Positions 37,400-46,253 of a DNA stretch of 64,000 nt are shown here, piece by piece. The notes under the pieces were generated by a model. The model worked only from the letters and a program-made list of their open reading frames with translations. It made no database searches and was not told the origin of the DNA. A program made the position numbers and the translations under genes. The DNA is from Flavobacteriales bacterium (lineage in GTDB: Bacteria > Bacteroidota > Bacteroidia > Flavobacteriales_F > PHOS-HE28): assembly GCA_016717305.1 (NCBI GenBank), contig JADKFY010000003.1, positions 186,001 through 250,000 on the forward strand, in the 5' to 3' direction. The first letter of the stretch is position 1. Each line of letters begins with the position of its first letter.

Positions 37400-37564
37400 T
37401 GATCTGTACCTTGAACAGCTCAGCATTTGCTCTCCGATCCTTTGCGCCTTCGCGACTCTGCGGTCTTCTTCTCTACCTGCTCGTTACCTCAATTTCCTCC
37501 GAACCGCTACATTCGCGCCACTTTCCGGTATGCCCGGACCTTCAATAACGATCCTTCCATAAGC

Positions 37565-38128
37565 ATGGCCACGACATCAGACATCAACATAGGCACCTAC
37601 ATCCGTTTCAATGGCGACATCTGCCAGATGATGGAATGGCAACACCGCACACCCGGCAACTTGCGTGCGTTCTACCAAGGCAAGATGCGCAATCTGCGCA
37701 ACGGCAAGATCAACGAACACCGATTCCGGAGCGGGGAAGTGATCGAAGTACTGCGGGTGGAAGTCCATGAGCTGCAATACCTCTACCGCGAAGGGGAGAA
37801 CTTGGTTTGCATGGACCAGGTGACCTACGAACAGAAGTACATTCCAGTGGAACTGTTCGGGGACAGCCTTCGCTTCATGAAAGAAGAGATGGTGGTGCAA
37901 GTAGGCTTCGAGAGCGAAACCGCGATCATGGCCAGCGCGCCTAAAGTGGTAGAGCTGGAGGTGACCTACACGGAGAACGCCGTGAAAGGTGACACCAGCA
38001 ACAAGGTGATGAAAGCCGCTACGGTTTCCACCGGTGCGGAGGTCAGCGTACCCAGCTTCGTGGAGATCGGTACTGTGATCCGCATCGATACCGAAGCCGG
38101 GACGTACATGGACCGGGTGAAGAAGTAA
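37565..38128 (+). CDS. efp: Elongation factor P with unusual modification loop
   Basis: The 187-residue product has the three EF-P domains: KOW-like residues 1-65 (TYIRFNGDICQMMEWQHRTP), OB domain (EVLRVEVHELQYLYREGENL, VCMDQVTYEQKYIPVELFGD) and the C-terminal OB domain (ELEVTYTENAVKGDTSNKVM ... IGTVIRIDTEAGTYMDRVKK). EF-P rescues ribosomes at polyproline stretches. The loop that normally reads PGKG, with the modified lysine, here reads RTPGNLRAFYQGKMRNL, with Asn32 at the modified position. ATG 37565 gives the family start MATTSDI. Candidate -7 element TACATTCG at 37508-37515; a terminator follows at 38151-38183. Confidence 0.93.
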   Translation: MATTSDINIGTYIRFNGDICQMMEWQHRTPGNLRAFYQGKMRNLRNGKINEHRFRSGEVIEVLRVEVHELQYLYREGENLVCMDQVTYEQKYIPVELFGDSLRFMKEEMVVQVGFESETAIMASAPKVVELEVTYTENAVKGDTSNKVMKAATVSTGAEVSVPSFVEIGTVIRIDTEAGTYMDRVKK

Positions 38129-38150
38129 GCACAAACTGATCCATTCAAGG

Positions 38151-38183
38151 ACCTCGCCTGTTCGGGCGGGGTTCTTTCATTTT
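38151..38183 (+). terminator. Rho-independent terminator after efp
   Basis: Stem ACCTCGCC / GGCGGGGT (one G-T pair) followed by TCTTTCATTTT, about 20 bp after the efp stop. Confidence 0.8.
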
Positions 38184-38248
38184 AGCCAAGCAGCGATCGG
38201 TGCTATGGGAACGTCACTACATTGGTATCGCTAACAAACCTCGGCACC

Positions 38249-39136
38249 ATGAAGAACTTGATCGCATTCACCCTTGCAGTTGGTTCTTTTGTTGCAGGCC
38301 AAGGCCAATATTGGTGTCCGCCCGGTGCGCAGTGGAACAATGACTATTGGACACCGTCGGGCGAGGTCGGTTATTTGGTGACAACATACAACGGCGAGGT
38401 GCTCTTCAATGATTCACTTTGCCAGGAACTAAGCACGGTGGGCCATGCGTACAGCTACCAATCCAATACTGTTTCGGTGTGGGACGCAGTGATCAGCTAC
38501 ACATATTCTTCAACAGATGTCGTCTACCTCTGGAATGGAACGAACTTCGACACCTTGTACAACTTCAGTGCACAACCTGGAGACCGATGGCGATCTGGAG
38601 GCGATGGTTTTGAACCGGGCATTGAGTTCATGGTTTTGGACACTGGGCACATGAATTTAGATGGGGAGTTGCTGCGTTCCTTGTCGGTTGAGATCGGACA
38701 GGAGGACCTGTTTTTCGTGTCGGATACCCTTTTAGAACGCGTTGGCACCGTCCAGACCTTTTGGAACATCCTTCAGTCGCAACTATTCTACATCGATGGA
38801 GGATACGGAAGACTCCGGTGTTACAACGATGATGACATCAACATAACGCGGGTCGAAGGTGCTTGTGAGATCGCTTTGGGGGTCAACGACATTGAACAGG
38901 ATCCCACCATCCACGTTTGGCCGAACCCTGGCACGGATCATTGTGTCGTTTCGGGTTTGTCAGGCAGCGGTCCAACGCGGATCACCTTGAATGATGCATT
39001 TGGGCGTGTGCTGCAAACAAGCAATTCGACCGGAACAAATGTTGAATTGAATACCAGTGAGCTTAGGGCTGGCGTGTATTTCGTTGTGGTGGAGAACGGT
39101 GCGGGTCGGCAAACTGAGAATTGGATAAAGCAATGA
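38249..39136 (+). CDS. T9SS cargo protein
   Basis: The 295-residue product from ATG 38249 has a signal peptide (MKNLIAFTLAVGSFVAGQGQ) and a mature part starting YWCPPGAQWNNDYWTPSGEV, then repeated beta strands (YNGEVLFNDSLCQE, VVYLWNGTNFDTLYNFSAQP). The C-terminus (IHVWPNPGTDHCVVSG ... TLNDAFGRVLQTSN ... LRAGVYFVVVENGAGRQTEN) is a T9SS type A sorting domain. The middle part is common in Flavobacteriales cargo proteins but without known function. A decayed partial copy of its N-terminal region follows immediately at 39161-39310, evidence of a tandem duplication. Confidence 0.85.
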   Translation: MKNLIAFTLAVGSFVAGQGQYWCPPGAQWNNDYWTPSGEVGYLVTTYNGEVLFNDSLCQELSTVGHAYSYQSNTVSVWDAVISYTYSSTDVVYLWNGTNFDTLYNFSAQPGDRWRSGGDGFEPGIEFMVLDTGHMNLDGELLRSLSVEIGQEDLFFVSDTLLERVGTVQTFWNILQSQLFYIDGGYGRLRCYNDDDINITRVEGACEIALGVNDIEQDPTIHVWPNPGTDHCVVSGLSGSGPTRITLNDAFGRVLQTSNSTGTNVELNTSELRAGVYFVVVENGAGRQTENWIKQ

Positions 39137-39160
39137 GAGTCTTGCTGTTCCTCTTCGCCA

Positions 39161-39310
39161 AGTGCACTGTGGAATAATGATAATTGGATATCATGGGGCG
39201 AGATCGGCTATATCGTCCCATACAACGGCAAAGTGAGTTTCGCTGATCCACTTTACCAAGAACTGATCGCCGGGGGCAGTTACATCCATTCCAGTTGCGC
39301 TACACACTAG
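39161..39310 (+). pseudogene. Decayed partial copy of the neighbouring T9SS gene
   Basis: Fifty codons read SALWNNDNWISWGEIGYIVP then YNGKVSFADPLYQELIAGGS and stop. They match the neighbouring gene (QWNNDYWTPSGEVGYLVTT, YNGEVLFNDSLCQELS) at about residues 30-65. A signal-like MRVLLFLFA lies just upstream at 39134 in another frame. This is a truncated, frameshifted duplicate. Confidence 0.75.
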
Positions 39311-39365
39311 CCATTCAGATCAACCAGAAGTACATAGCACTGGAATAGTTGACCTTTACCACACC

Positions 39366-40544
39366 ATGAAGGACGGCACCTCGCTATGGCAAAGGATCGG
39401 ACCTGACCGCCGGGCTGTCCTCATTTCTATCCTTCTCGGTTCCCTGTTGTTCGCACTGGCGGCGATCTATATCGGCCCGAACTATGAACCTGCTTTCCTG
39501 GGCGTTTATCACGCGGAGTTGTCCAATGCACCGTTTGATATGGACCAACCGAATTGGATGCGGCTACGGATATTGGCGCCCTTGATCGGCTACCTCGTTC
39601 ATCTTCGGGGTCCACTCTTCTTCCTTGTGCCGTGGACCTTTCTGCTCCTGTTCATCATCCGGATACAACTCCTTGGCCACAGACTGACCGGGTCTTGGAT
39701 CCATGCCACTTTGTTGGCCAGCACCGTCGCCTTCTCTTGTACCACCTTCATCCCGCTCATGGCCCCGGGGTATGTGGATACGGTCGCGTATTTCTGTGTG
39801 CTCTTCTGTTTCATCCCCGGAGTATCACTTCCCTTGGCAGCGTTGTTCATGGCGTTCGCACTATCCAGTCACGAATCTGCGCTGGCCTTGTTACCAGCGG
39901 CGATCCTCTACCGATGGATGCAGAAAAAGGAGCTGCGTACCCCATTGTTGTTCTTGGGTTGGCTGATGGTGTTCATGCTGCCGTATGTGTGCTATCGAGC
40001 ATGGGCGAATTCTTCTGATCCCAGCACATTGCAGGTGTCGTACTATCTAACCATAACGAACATCCGCAGCCAGATCAGAGGCTTCCTCCCAACGCTTTGG
40101 GGCATCTTCCTTGCCTTTCGGTTGTACTGGATCATTCCCTTGGCGGCACTTGTGCTTTCGATCCGGAGGAAAGATCATTCCCAAGCGATCCTGCTGGTGC
40201 TCATCGTTGCCGGTGCGGGAAGCCTTCTTCTGGTGGCATACGACACCACACGGCTTATGTGCATGGCCTTTCCGGCAATACTGTTGGGCTCCATCCAGTT
40301 GATCAAGACCTTACCACCTATGATCACATTGCGTTCCGGAGCATTGCTCTTTGGAATGAACTTCCTGATCACACCGGCAATGGTGGCCGCTGAGACGTTC
40401 CATTTGCTTCGAAGAACAGATCGGGAGCGTACCTTACTGAAGGAGGCACAGGTCCTTGAACAAGCACCGCGCTCCGTGACCCTCTTGAACATTTCTTCGA
40501 CAGGAAAAGAACCGGAGCGACGAACAGTACAAGTCACTGGATGA
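39366..40544 (+). CDS. Polytopic membrane protein of unknown function
   Basis: The 392-residue product has about nine hydrophobic segments (VLISILLGSLLFALAAIYIG; LFFLVPWTFLLLFIIRI; VSLPLAALFMAFALSS; LLFLGWLMVFMLPYVCY; ILLVLIVAGAGSLLLVAYD). Between helices 1 and 2 is a loop with DQPNWMRLRILAPLIGYLVH. The R-x-L-x-P pattern recalls small GT-C-like membrane families, but I cannot name one. It precedes the second lpxD gene, so envelope polysaccharide or lipid work is possible but unproven. The frame is intact. Confidence 0.55.
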   Translation: MKDGTSLWQRIGPDRRAVLISILLGSLLFALAAIYIGPNYEPAFLGVYHAELSNAPFDMDQPNWMRLRILAPLIGYLVHLRGPLFFLVPWTFLLLFIIRIQLLGHRLTGSWIHATLLASTVAFSCTTFIPLMAPGYVDTVAYFCVLFCFIPGVSLPLAALFMAFALSSHESALALLPAAILYRWMQKKELRTPLLFLGWLMVFMLPYVCYRAWANSSDPSTLQVSYYLTITNIRSQIRGFLPTLWGIFLAFRLYWIIPLAALVLSIRRKDHSQAILLVLIVAGAGSLLLVAYDTTRLMCMAFPAILLGSIQLIKTLPPMITLRSGALLFGMNFLITPAMVAAETFHLLRRTDRERTLLKEAQVLEQAPRSVTLLNISSTGKEPERRTVQVTG

Positions 40545-40554
40545 TCCCTCCGAT

Positions 40555-40562
40555 TACCTTTG
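40555..40562 (+). promoter_or_regulatory. TACCTTTG -7-type promoter element
   Basis: Exact match to the Bacteroidota TAnnTTTG -7 box, 15 bp before ATG 40578. It overlaps the upstream in-frame TTG at 40560, so it supports the later start. Confidence 0.5.
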
Positions 40563-40577
40563 GACACGTTCCGCACC

Positions 40578-41531
40578 ATGTACTTGGATCCCCCACAAAC
40601 CGCTGCCCAGATCGCCGAATTGCTTGGTACGAAAGCAAAGGGCAATAGTGAACGGCTCGTAACCGGTCTCAATGAGATCAATCGCGTGCAAGCAGGCGAC
40701 CTGGTCTATGTGGACCACGAGAAGTACTACAACAAAGCGTTGAACAGCGCGGCAACCACGATCCTGATCAACAAGGATGTGGAGGTTCCTGAAGGCAAGG
40801 CGATCGTCATCAGCGAAGATCCCTGCGCAGATTACAACAAGCTCGTTCGGCATTTCAATCCACTGCTGGGTTGGCCGCGAACCGAACCGGTCATCGGTGA
40901 AGGTTCCGAAGTGCATCCTTCAGTTGTCGTCGGGCCCAATGTGAAGATCGGCGCGGGCTGTCGGATCATGCCGGGTGTGGTGCTTTACGAGAATACCACG
41001 ATCGGCGATCGGGTGATCATCCATGCGAACACCGTATTGGGCGCTGATCCATTCTACTTCAAGAAACGACCCAACGGATACGACAAGATGATCCCGTGCG
41101 GCAGCGTGGTGATCGAAGATGATGTCGAGATCGGTGCCCTGTGTACGATCGATCGTGGGCTCAGCGCGGATACCCGGATCGGACAAGGCACCAAGTTGGA
41201 CAACCATGTACAAGTGGGTCACGATACGCTCATCGGTAAACACTGTCTGATATGCGCCCATGTGGCCATTGCCGGTGCCGTGGTCGTGGAAGACGGCGTA
41301 ACGCTTTGGGGCCAAGTAGGCATTCCCAGCAAGCTAACCGTTGGCAAAGGCGCGGTGATCATGGGGCAAAGCGGGATCATGAGCAGTGTGGAAGGGGGCA
41401 AGAGCTACCTCGGTTCACCGGCAAGCGAACTGAAGACGAAGTTGAGGGAGATCGCCCTCACCAGTCGTCTGCCCGAACTCTTCCGCAGTATTGCGGAACG
41501 CAGCGTTCCAGAAAAGAAGCAGAAGGACTAG
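40578..41531 (+). CDS. LpxD-like acyltransferase (second copy)
   Basis: The 317-residue product from ATG 40578 (MYLDPPQTAAQIAELLGTKA) has the LpxD N-terminal domain (EINRVQAGDLVYVDHEKYYN) and a left-handed beta-helix, with DNHVQVGHDTLIGKHCLICA carrying the expected catalytic histidine. It is clearly shorter and divergent from lpxD at 30836. Many Bacteroidota carry such a second LpxD-like gene beside efp, as here. It probably N-acylates another nucleotide sugar, or lipid A under other conditions. Its stop is directly followed by the phosphatase gene (start 41532), so they form an operon. Confidence 0.85.
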   Translation: MYLDPPQTAAQIAELLGTKAKGNSERLVTGLNEINRVQAGDLVYVDHEKYYNKALNSAATTILINKDVEVPEGKAIVISEDPCADYNKLVRHFNPLLGWPRTEPVIGEGSEVHPSVVVGPNVKIGAGCRIMPGVVLYENTTIGDRVIIHANTVLGADPFYFKKRPNGYDKMIPCGSVVIEDDVEIGALCTIDRGLSADTRIGQGTKLDNHVQVGHDTLIGKHCLICAHVAIAGAVVVEDGVTLWGQVGIPSKLTVGKGAVIMGQSGIMSSVEGGKSYLGSPASELKTKLREIALTSRLPELFRSIAERSVPEKKQKD

Positions 41532-42755
41532 ATGGCCCGGCTGGAACGCATCATCGAACGATTGGACTTGAAGGAGTTCCAGCTGAAGGCCTTGTTGGAT
41601 GTGACCAAGGCGATCAACAACACGGAGGATCGCGAAGCCCTGTTGGCCCTTTACGAACGCATCATCCGCGAAGACCTCGGCATCACACGATTGATGTTGT
41701 TCGAGCGGACGAATAGTTGGCAACGGATAATGGCCTTCGGGAACGACCTGGACAGCGTGGTGATGGACATAGACAAAGCGGTGGGCAGTTTCACGGACAT
41801 TCAAGTGATCGGTTCGGAAAGCACGGGCAGCTTGGGCGCGTTCGATGTGGCGGTACCGGTCTATCACCGGGGCAAGGCATTGGCTTTCCTCTTGATCGGC
41901 GACATTGACGAGGACGAACAAGGCATGAGCCCTACGGTGAAGCACTTGAACTTCATCCAGACCTTGACCAATTTGATCGTGGTGGCCTTGGAGAACAGGC
42001 GCTTGGCACAACAGGAATTGGCGCAGGTGCGCAGCAAGCGCGAGTTGGAACTTGCTGCGGAGATGCAGAGCATGTTGATCCCAACGGACCTGCCGAACAC
42101 CGACCTGATCGATGCGGCAGGCTGGTACCAACCCCACAGTGAAGTGGGTGGTGACTACTACGACCTGATCGAATTGAGCAATGACCGCTACGTGGCGTGT
42201 GTGGCCGATGTGAGCGGAAAAGGGATCGCCGCCGCCTTGTTGATGAGCAACTTCCAAGCGAACCTGAACGCGTTGGTACCGCGCGCAACCGACTTGGAGC
42301 AGCTGGTCACCGAACTCAACGCGAAGGTGCAGGCCAATGCCCGAGGTGAACGCTTCATCACCTTGTTCATCGGCTTGATCGACCTGCGCACCCGGCGCAT
42401 GCAATACGTGAATGCGGGGCACAATGACCCCTTGTTGCACCACGCTTCCGGCATAACGCCGATGCGTGAAGGATGCATCGCCTTGGGCATGATGCCGACC
42501 CTCCCTTTCCTGCGCAGTGGTGAAGTGGAATTGCCCACCAACAGCACGCTTTTGTGCTATACCGATGGCTTGGTCGAGCAAGAGAACGAGGCTGGGCTCT
42601 CTTTCGAAACAGCGCCAGTTGCGAAGATCCTGAACAGCATGGTCAACTCCAGTGCGAAAGCCATCAACGAGGCGCTGGTATCAGCGTTCGATAGGCACCG
42701 GAACGGTCAGCCTTATTTGGATGACATTGCGGTATTGACGTGCCGCTTCAAGTAG
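41532..42755 (+). CDS. GAF-like plus SpoIIE/RsbU-type PP2C phosphatase
   Basis: The 407-residue product has an N-terminal helix (LERIIERLDLKEFQLKALLD), a GAF-like sensor region (residues 40-170, with DVAVPVYHRGKALAFLLIGD), a coiled connector, and a SpoIIE/RsbU PP2C domain. The latter shows QSMLIPTDLPNTDLID, SEVGGDYYDLIELSNDRYVA, VADVSGKGIAAALLMSN, MQYVNAGHNDPLLHHA, TLLCYTDGLVEQENEAG and YLDDIAVLTCRFK, with the Mg/Mn-binding aspartates. Such enzymes dephosphorylate anti-sigma antagonists. No partner kinase or antagonist is in the window. It begins directly after the lpxD paralogue's stop and converges on the O-antigen genes. Confidence 0.92.
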   Translation: MARLERIIERLDLKEFQLKALLDVTKAINNTEDREALLALYERIIREDLGITRLMLFERTNSWQRIMAFGNDLDSVVMDIDKAVGSFTDIQVIGSESTGSLGAFDVAVPVYHRGKALAFLLIGDIDEDEQGMSPTVKHLNFIQTLTNLIVVALENRRLAQQELAQVRSKRELELAAEMQSMLIPTDLPNTDLIDAAGWYQPHSEVGGDYYDLIELSNDRYVACVADVSGKGIAAALLMSNFQANLNALVPRATDLEQLVTELNAKVQANARGERFITLFIGLIDLRTRRMQYVNAGHNDPLLHHASGITPMREGCIALGMMPTLPFLRSGEVELPTNSTLLCYTDGLVEQENEAGLSFETAPVAKILNSMVNSSAKAINEALVSAFDRHRNGQPYLDDIAVLTCRFK

Positions 42756-42769
42756 CGGAGTGAATTCCG

Positions 42770-44233
42770 TCAGTCTAATTGCATCTTGTGGCCCACTTGG
42801 CCCGGATCCGTGGTATTTCGATACCGCAGGTCCAACAGGACGATCAGCGCAGTGAATGCCCAAAAGGGCACCGAGGCTTTGTCCGTATCCAAGAAATTAT
42901 TCAGCCCACCGTGCAGGTAGTAGGTGACCAAGCCCAAGAAGGTGGCCAACAACAAACGGCGATCAGCTCCCTTGGGCATGCGCGCATACAACCGCATGGC
43001 GATAGAAACTGAAGTAAGCACCAACGCGAGCATAAGCAGGATCCCCAGCAGACCTTGTTCGGCCAACGGTCCCAAGTACTCGCTGTGAGCATTGCCCTGC
43101 ACCCCGAAGTTGGTACTGATGATCGTCCGGTCCTCCGAGGCTTGATAGGGTGCGTACTGGAACATGTAGGTACCCGGTCCAAAGCCCATTAGTGGTCGGT
43201 CCAGGAACATGCGCAACGCCGAATTCCAACGGTTGATCCGTTCAAGATTGGAGGCATCACTGGAAATGTTGGAGATGGACTTTACGTGCTCGCCCAGATC
43301 ATTCGAAGACTCCTCGGTATTGCGCTGCATTGCAATGGTGATCTGCTCCTGTTGCGACCATGCGATCCCACCCAGTACTACGGCACCAAAGACCAGGGTC
43401 CATAACGGGATCCTGAACCGCATGATCAGGAAAAAGCCTACTGCACCGATAAGGCTTACCCATGCCGCACGGGTGTAAGAGAACAACAGACCGGTGGCAA
43501 GGATCACGAACAAAAACGTCGCTGCGACCCTTTTCATGAAGGAGAAACCGGGGAAGGCGATCGCGTTGACGGAGTATGGTAAGAAGAAGGCGAGAATAGC
43601 ACCGTAACCCGTGTGGTCCTTGTAGAACGGGGTCATTACCCAATGCGCGGCTTCTTGGCTGAATTGGTTCTGCCAATGGCGTACCAACGTGTAAATGACC
43701 ACCACTGCAAGGCCGAGCATGTACGCCCATATGAACCGATGAACATTCTTCTCTTCACGGAACAAACGGGTCACCATGAAGAACATGGTTGTAACGAACC
43801 AGACGCGAGCGATCACGAATTTGATCGAGACCATGGGCATGGAGCTGGTGATCGTGCAGAGCAGCATCCAGCCTATCTGTGCCAGAATGATGTAGGTGAT
43901 AGGATGTTGCCAGATCCGCTTGTCGATCGTGGATCGTTCCACACCCAATTTGAAAAGGAACAGCACGGTAAGCCCTACCATGATCGGTTCTGTCGGCAGT
44001 GAAATGCCAATGCCGCCGATGGACAGTTCCTCCAGATTGATGGAGAGCGGTGTAGCGAAGGAAACGAAGATCAGAAGGTTGTCCACGGCATACACCATGG
44101 CCCAAGCGATGATCAAAATAACCGGCAAAAGGTTGAACCAGTAGAATTGCCCGACCATGAACAGGGCGTTCAAAAGAACGAAGACCACACAGGTGATCGG
44201 GATCCACCATGAACGACTTAGGGCGACGGCCAT
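42770..44233 (-). CDS. O-antigen ligase/polymerase-like membrane protein (Wzy/WaaL type)
   Basis: The 487-residue product has about twelve hydrophobic helices and the Wzy_C-type periplasmic loop: RINRWNSALRMFLDRPLMG, FGPGTYMFQYAPYQA, NAHSEYLGPLAEQGLLGILL. The motif H-S-E-Y plus RPL-x-G-x-G is the family signature. It would polymerise O-units or ligate glycans to lipid A or to another acceptor. It is the last gene of the minus-strand polysaccharide cluster (flippase, two chain-length proteins, this), with a 3-bp gap to the preceding gene. Ligase and polymerase cannot be told apart by sequence alone. Confidence 0.88.
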   Translation of the reverse strand: MAVALSRSWWIPITCVVFVLLNALFMVGQFYWFNLLPVILIIAWAMVYAVDNLLIFVSFATPLSINLEELSIGGIGISLPTEPIMVGLTVLFLFKLGVERSTIDKRIWQHPITYIILAQIGWMLLCTITSSMPMVSIKFVIARVWFVTTMFFMVTRLFREEKNVHRFIWAYMLGLAVVVIYTLVRHWQNQFSQEAAHWVMTPFYKDHTGYGAILAFFLPYSVNAIAFPGFSFMKRVAATFLFVILATGLLFSYTRAAWVSLIGAVGFFLIMRFRIPLWTLVFGAVVLGGIAWSQQEQITIAMQRNTEESSNDLGEHVKSISNISSDASNLERINRWNSALRMFLDRPLMGFGPGTYMFQYAPYQASEDRTIISTNFGVQGNAHSEYLGPLAEQGLLGILLMLALVLTSVSIAMRLYARMPKGADRRLLLATFLGLVTYYLHGGLNNFLDTDKASVPFWAFTALIVLLDLRYRNTTDPGQVGHKMQLD

Positions 44234-44236
44234 AGC

Positions 44237-45178
44237 TCAGCTCTTGCGATCTCGCCAAACAACCATCAGAAAACAAAGGAACAAGGCCGATGCGGTTGCC
44301 AAGAAGACGATCAGCCAGCGCACCGGATACACTTTACGATCGCTCACCTCGGGATAAACGATCACGTTGGTATAGGTAAGTTCCTTGGTCATATCATTGA
44401 CCACTTCTTCATGCTGGGTGAGCAACAGATCATAGTTGATCCTGAACATATCGCTCAATTCGGTCAACCGTCGGAATTCACCGCCCTTCGATTCCAGGTC
44501 CTTGATCATACTGAGCAACTTATCGCGTTGGGCTTGGCTGGAGCCCGTGTTCAGCATGCGGACGTATCCCTTTGTCAATTCCTTCGCTTGGGTTTCGTAG
44601 GCCAACATGCCGGCCGTATTACGCAGTATATCCAACCGCGATTCAACGGAATCGAGCTTGTAGGAAGCGTGTTCCAAAGCTCGTTTTGCGATATTCAGGA
44701 CCTCGGAAGATTTCTCCCGCTGTAGGCGACGTGCGAGCAGGTTCACCTGCACCAGCATTTCATTCACCATGTTCCGGGCACGGACGGGGTCCTCATCGGT
44801 CACGTCAATATCAACCGATTCGTACAGTGTCTTGGTGATGTCCACACGTTCGGCGAATTCATTGTAGAGGGCGAAGTAACCGGCGTTCACCGTGGTGTCC
44901 ACATCATACGCATTGACAAGATCGAACTTCACGATAAGACTGTCGCGAATGCTGTTGCTTCGGAGCAATTGGAGCAACTGGTCAGTTCGGGTCTCGATGG
45001 AATAGCTGTTCAGGTTCACCGGATAGACCGTGGCGGATGATACGTACCTTGGTTTGATGAAGGTTGGACCGCTCAACACACCGGAAACGAAAACGGCGAT
45101 GATCCCCACCATTGCGAACAATTTCCATTTGGAAGAGATAAGCTCGATGAAGCGGTCGAAATTCTGGTCACTGGCCAT
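44237..45178 (-). CDS. Chain-length determinant (Wzz/GumC-like) protein B
   Basis: The 313-residue product has an N-terminal helix (LFAMVGIIAVFVSGVLSG), a periplasmic region rich in coiled coil (LARRLQREKSSEVLNIAKRA, LDSVESRLDILRNTAGMLAY) and a C-terminal helix (WLIVFLATASALFLCFLMVV) preceded by the Wzz-typical P-x-x-P-like VSDRKVYPVRW. No kinase domain follows. Such proteins set polysaccharide chain length. It overlaps the upstream Wzz-like gene by 11 bp, so translation is coupled, and two different copyless paralogues act side by side. Confidence 0.88.
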   Translation of the reverse strand: MASDQNFDRFIELISSKWKLFAMVGIIAVFVSGVLSGPTFIKPRYVSSATVYPVNLNSYSIETRTDQLLQLLRSNSIRDSLIVKFDLVNAYDVDTTVNAGYFALYNEFAERVDITKTLYESVDIDVTDEDPVRARNMVNEMLVQVNLLARRLQREKSSEVLNIAKRALEHASYKLDSVESRLDILRNTAGMLAYETQAKELTKGYVRMLNTGSSQAQRDKLLSMIKDLESKGGEFRRLTELSDMFRINYDLLLTQHEEVVNDMTKELTYTNVIVYPEVSDRKVYPVRWLIVFLATASALFLCFLMVVWRDRKS

Positions 45179-46190
45179 GGGCGTTGCGCAATTTGGGAAT
45201 GGTCTGCTGCACTACGATGAGCAGCAGTGATAAGAGGAATGCGGAGATGGTACTACCGATCACCACCAAGGAACGAACGGGGGCATGCTTACGGTCAGCA
45301 GGTTTTGCTGAACTGACAACGAACTTGTGCGGGAGATCACTTTCAAGGTCCACTTGTGCCTGTTCCAACTTGGACCGTAGCACATTGATCCGCTTGGCAT
45401 CCTGGTTCAGTTGGTCTTGAAGTGTGATGTATGGGCCACCGTAGCGGGCCAATACCGCAAAGCGCTCTTCCAATTCGCGGATCGCCCGTTGGTCGCCCTT
45501 CACGATCGCTGCACCCAGGTATTCATTGAAACGTTCGGTCTGCGTGTGGTAGTCGTGAACACCCAAATTTCGAAGCACCCCCATGCTATCGGTCATCACT
45601 TGCATCTCTTGTTCCAATTGGCGCAATTTGCTTTCCACCAACAGCACTCCCTTGTCTGCACGTTCATGGACCATTTCCTTCCACACGGTATCCACCTCAT
45701 CGGCAATGAAATTGGCAATACCGGCAGCACGCACTGGGTCGATATCCAACACGCGAATGCGCACACTGCTGAACTTGGTCCGTGCGAAGCTGATGTGGTC
45801 CTCGAACGATTCTTGCAACTCCGTATTCCGGTGCTTGCTGTCCTCGTCTATTTCATAAACATCGTACAATCCGAATTTCTCGGTGGTACGTTCCCGGATC
45901 TTGTCCGAGTTGAGTACCTGGATCAGTTGTTCGCTGTCCCCATCGTCACCCAAGGCCAAGATATCATCACGTCCAGTGGCGTTCTCACTGAGGAGTGATT
46001 TGGAAGCCGAGTTCGTAACAGCAGGGAACATGATCACCTCACTTTTGTAGGTGGGTGTGATCACGAAAGCGGCAATCAGACCTACCACTGCCCCAAAGGC
46101 GGTAACAATGAGGATCGTTCTACGGTTCGACCAAAGGAATTGGATCAGGTCAAAGCTATCTGGGTGCTTTCCGGGCGTTCCTTGGTCCAT
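45168..46190 (-). CDS. Chain-length determinant (Wzz/GumC-like) protein A
   Basis: The 340-residue product shows the Wzz N-terminal domain (FDLIQFLWSNRRTILIVTA, then FVITPTYKSEVIMFPAVTN), a periplasmic coiled-coil region (LVESKLRQLEQEMQVMTDSM) and a final helix (VVIGSTISAFLLSLLLIVV) after KPADRKHAPVRS. It has no tyrosine-kinase domain. Together with protein B it probably forms the periplasmic ring that controls chain length in the same export system. TACTTTTG at 46224-46217 is a candidate promoter 26 bp before its ATG, so this gene may start its own transcript inside the cluster. Confidence 0.88.
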   Translation of the reverse strand: MDQGTPGKHPDSFDLIQFLWSNRRTILIVTAFGAVVGLIAAFVITPTYKSEVIMFPAVTNSASKSLLSENATGRDDILALGDDGDSEQLIQVLNSDKIRERTTEKFGLYDVYEIDEDSKHRNTELQESFEDHISFARTKFSSVRIRVLDIDPVRAAGIANFIADEVDTVWKEMVHERADKGVLLVESKLRQLEQEMQVMTDSMGVLRNLGVHDYHTQTERFNEYLGAAIVKGDQRAIRELEERFAVLARYGGPYITLQDQLNQDAKRINVLRSKLEQAQVDLESDLPHKFVVSSAKPADRKHAPVRSLVVIGSTISAFLLSLLLIVVQQTIPKLRNAHGQ

Positions 46191-46216
46191 GCGTCCTCCG
46201 AGGGGAAAAAGAGGGC

Positions 46217-46224
46217 CAAAAGTA
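46217..46224 (-). promoter_or_regulatory. TACTTTTG -7-type promoter element
   Basis: Minus-strand TAnnTTTG match 26 bp before ATG 46190 of chain-length protein A. No clear -33 TTG was found at the usual spacing. Confidence 0.35.
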
Positions 46225-46253
46225 CACCTTCGCCCCCACTGTGGAGGGGCATC

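Noticed and set aside
40560..40577. TTG start for the second lpxD
   Set aside because: A TACCTTTG promoter element overlaps that codon, and ATG 40578 gives the canonical N-terminus.
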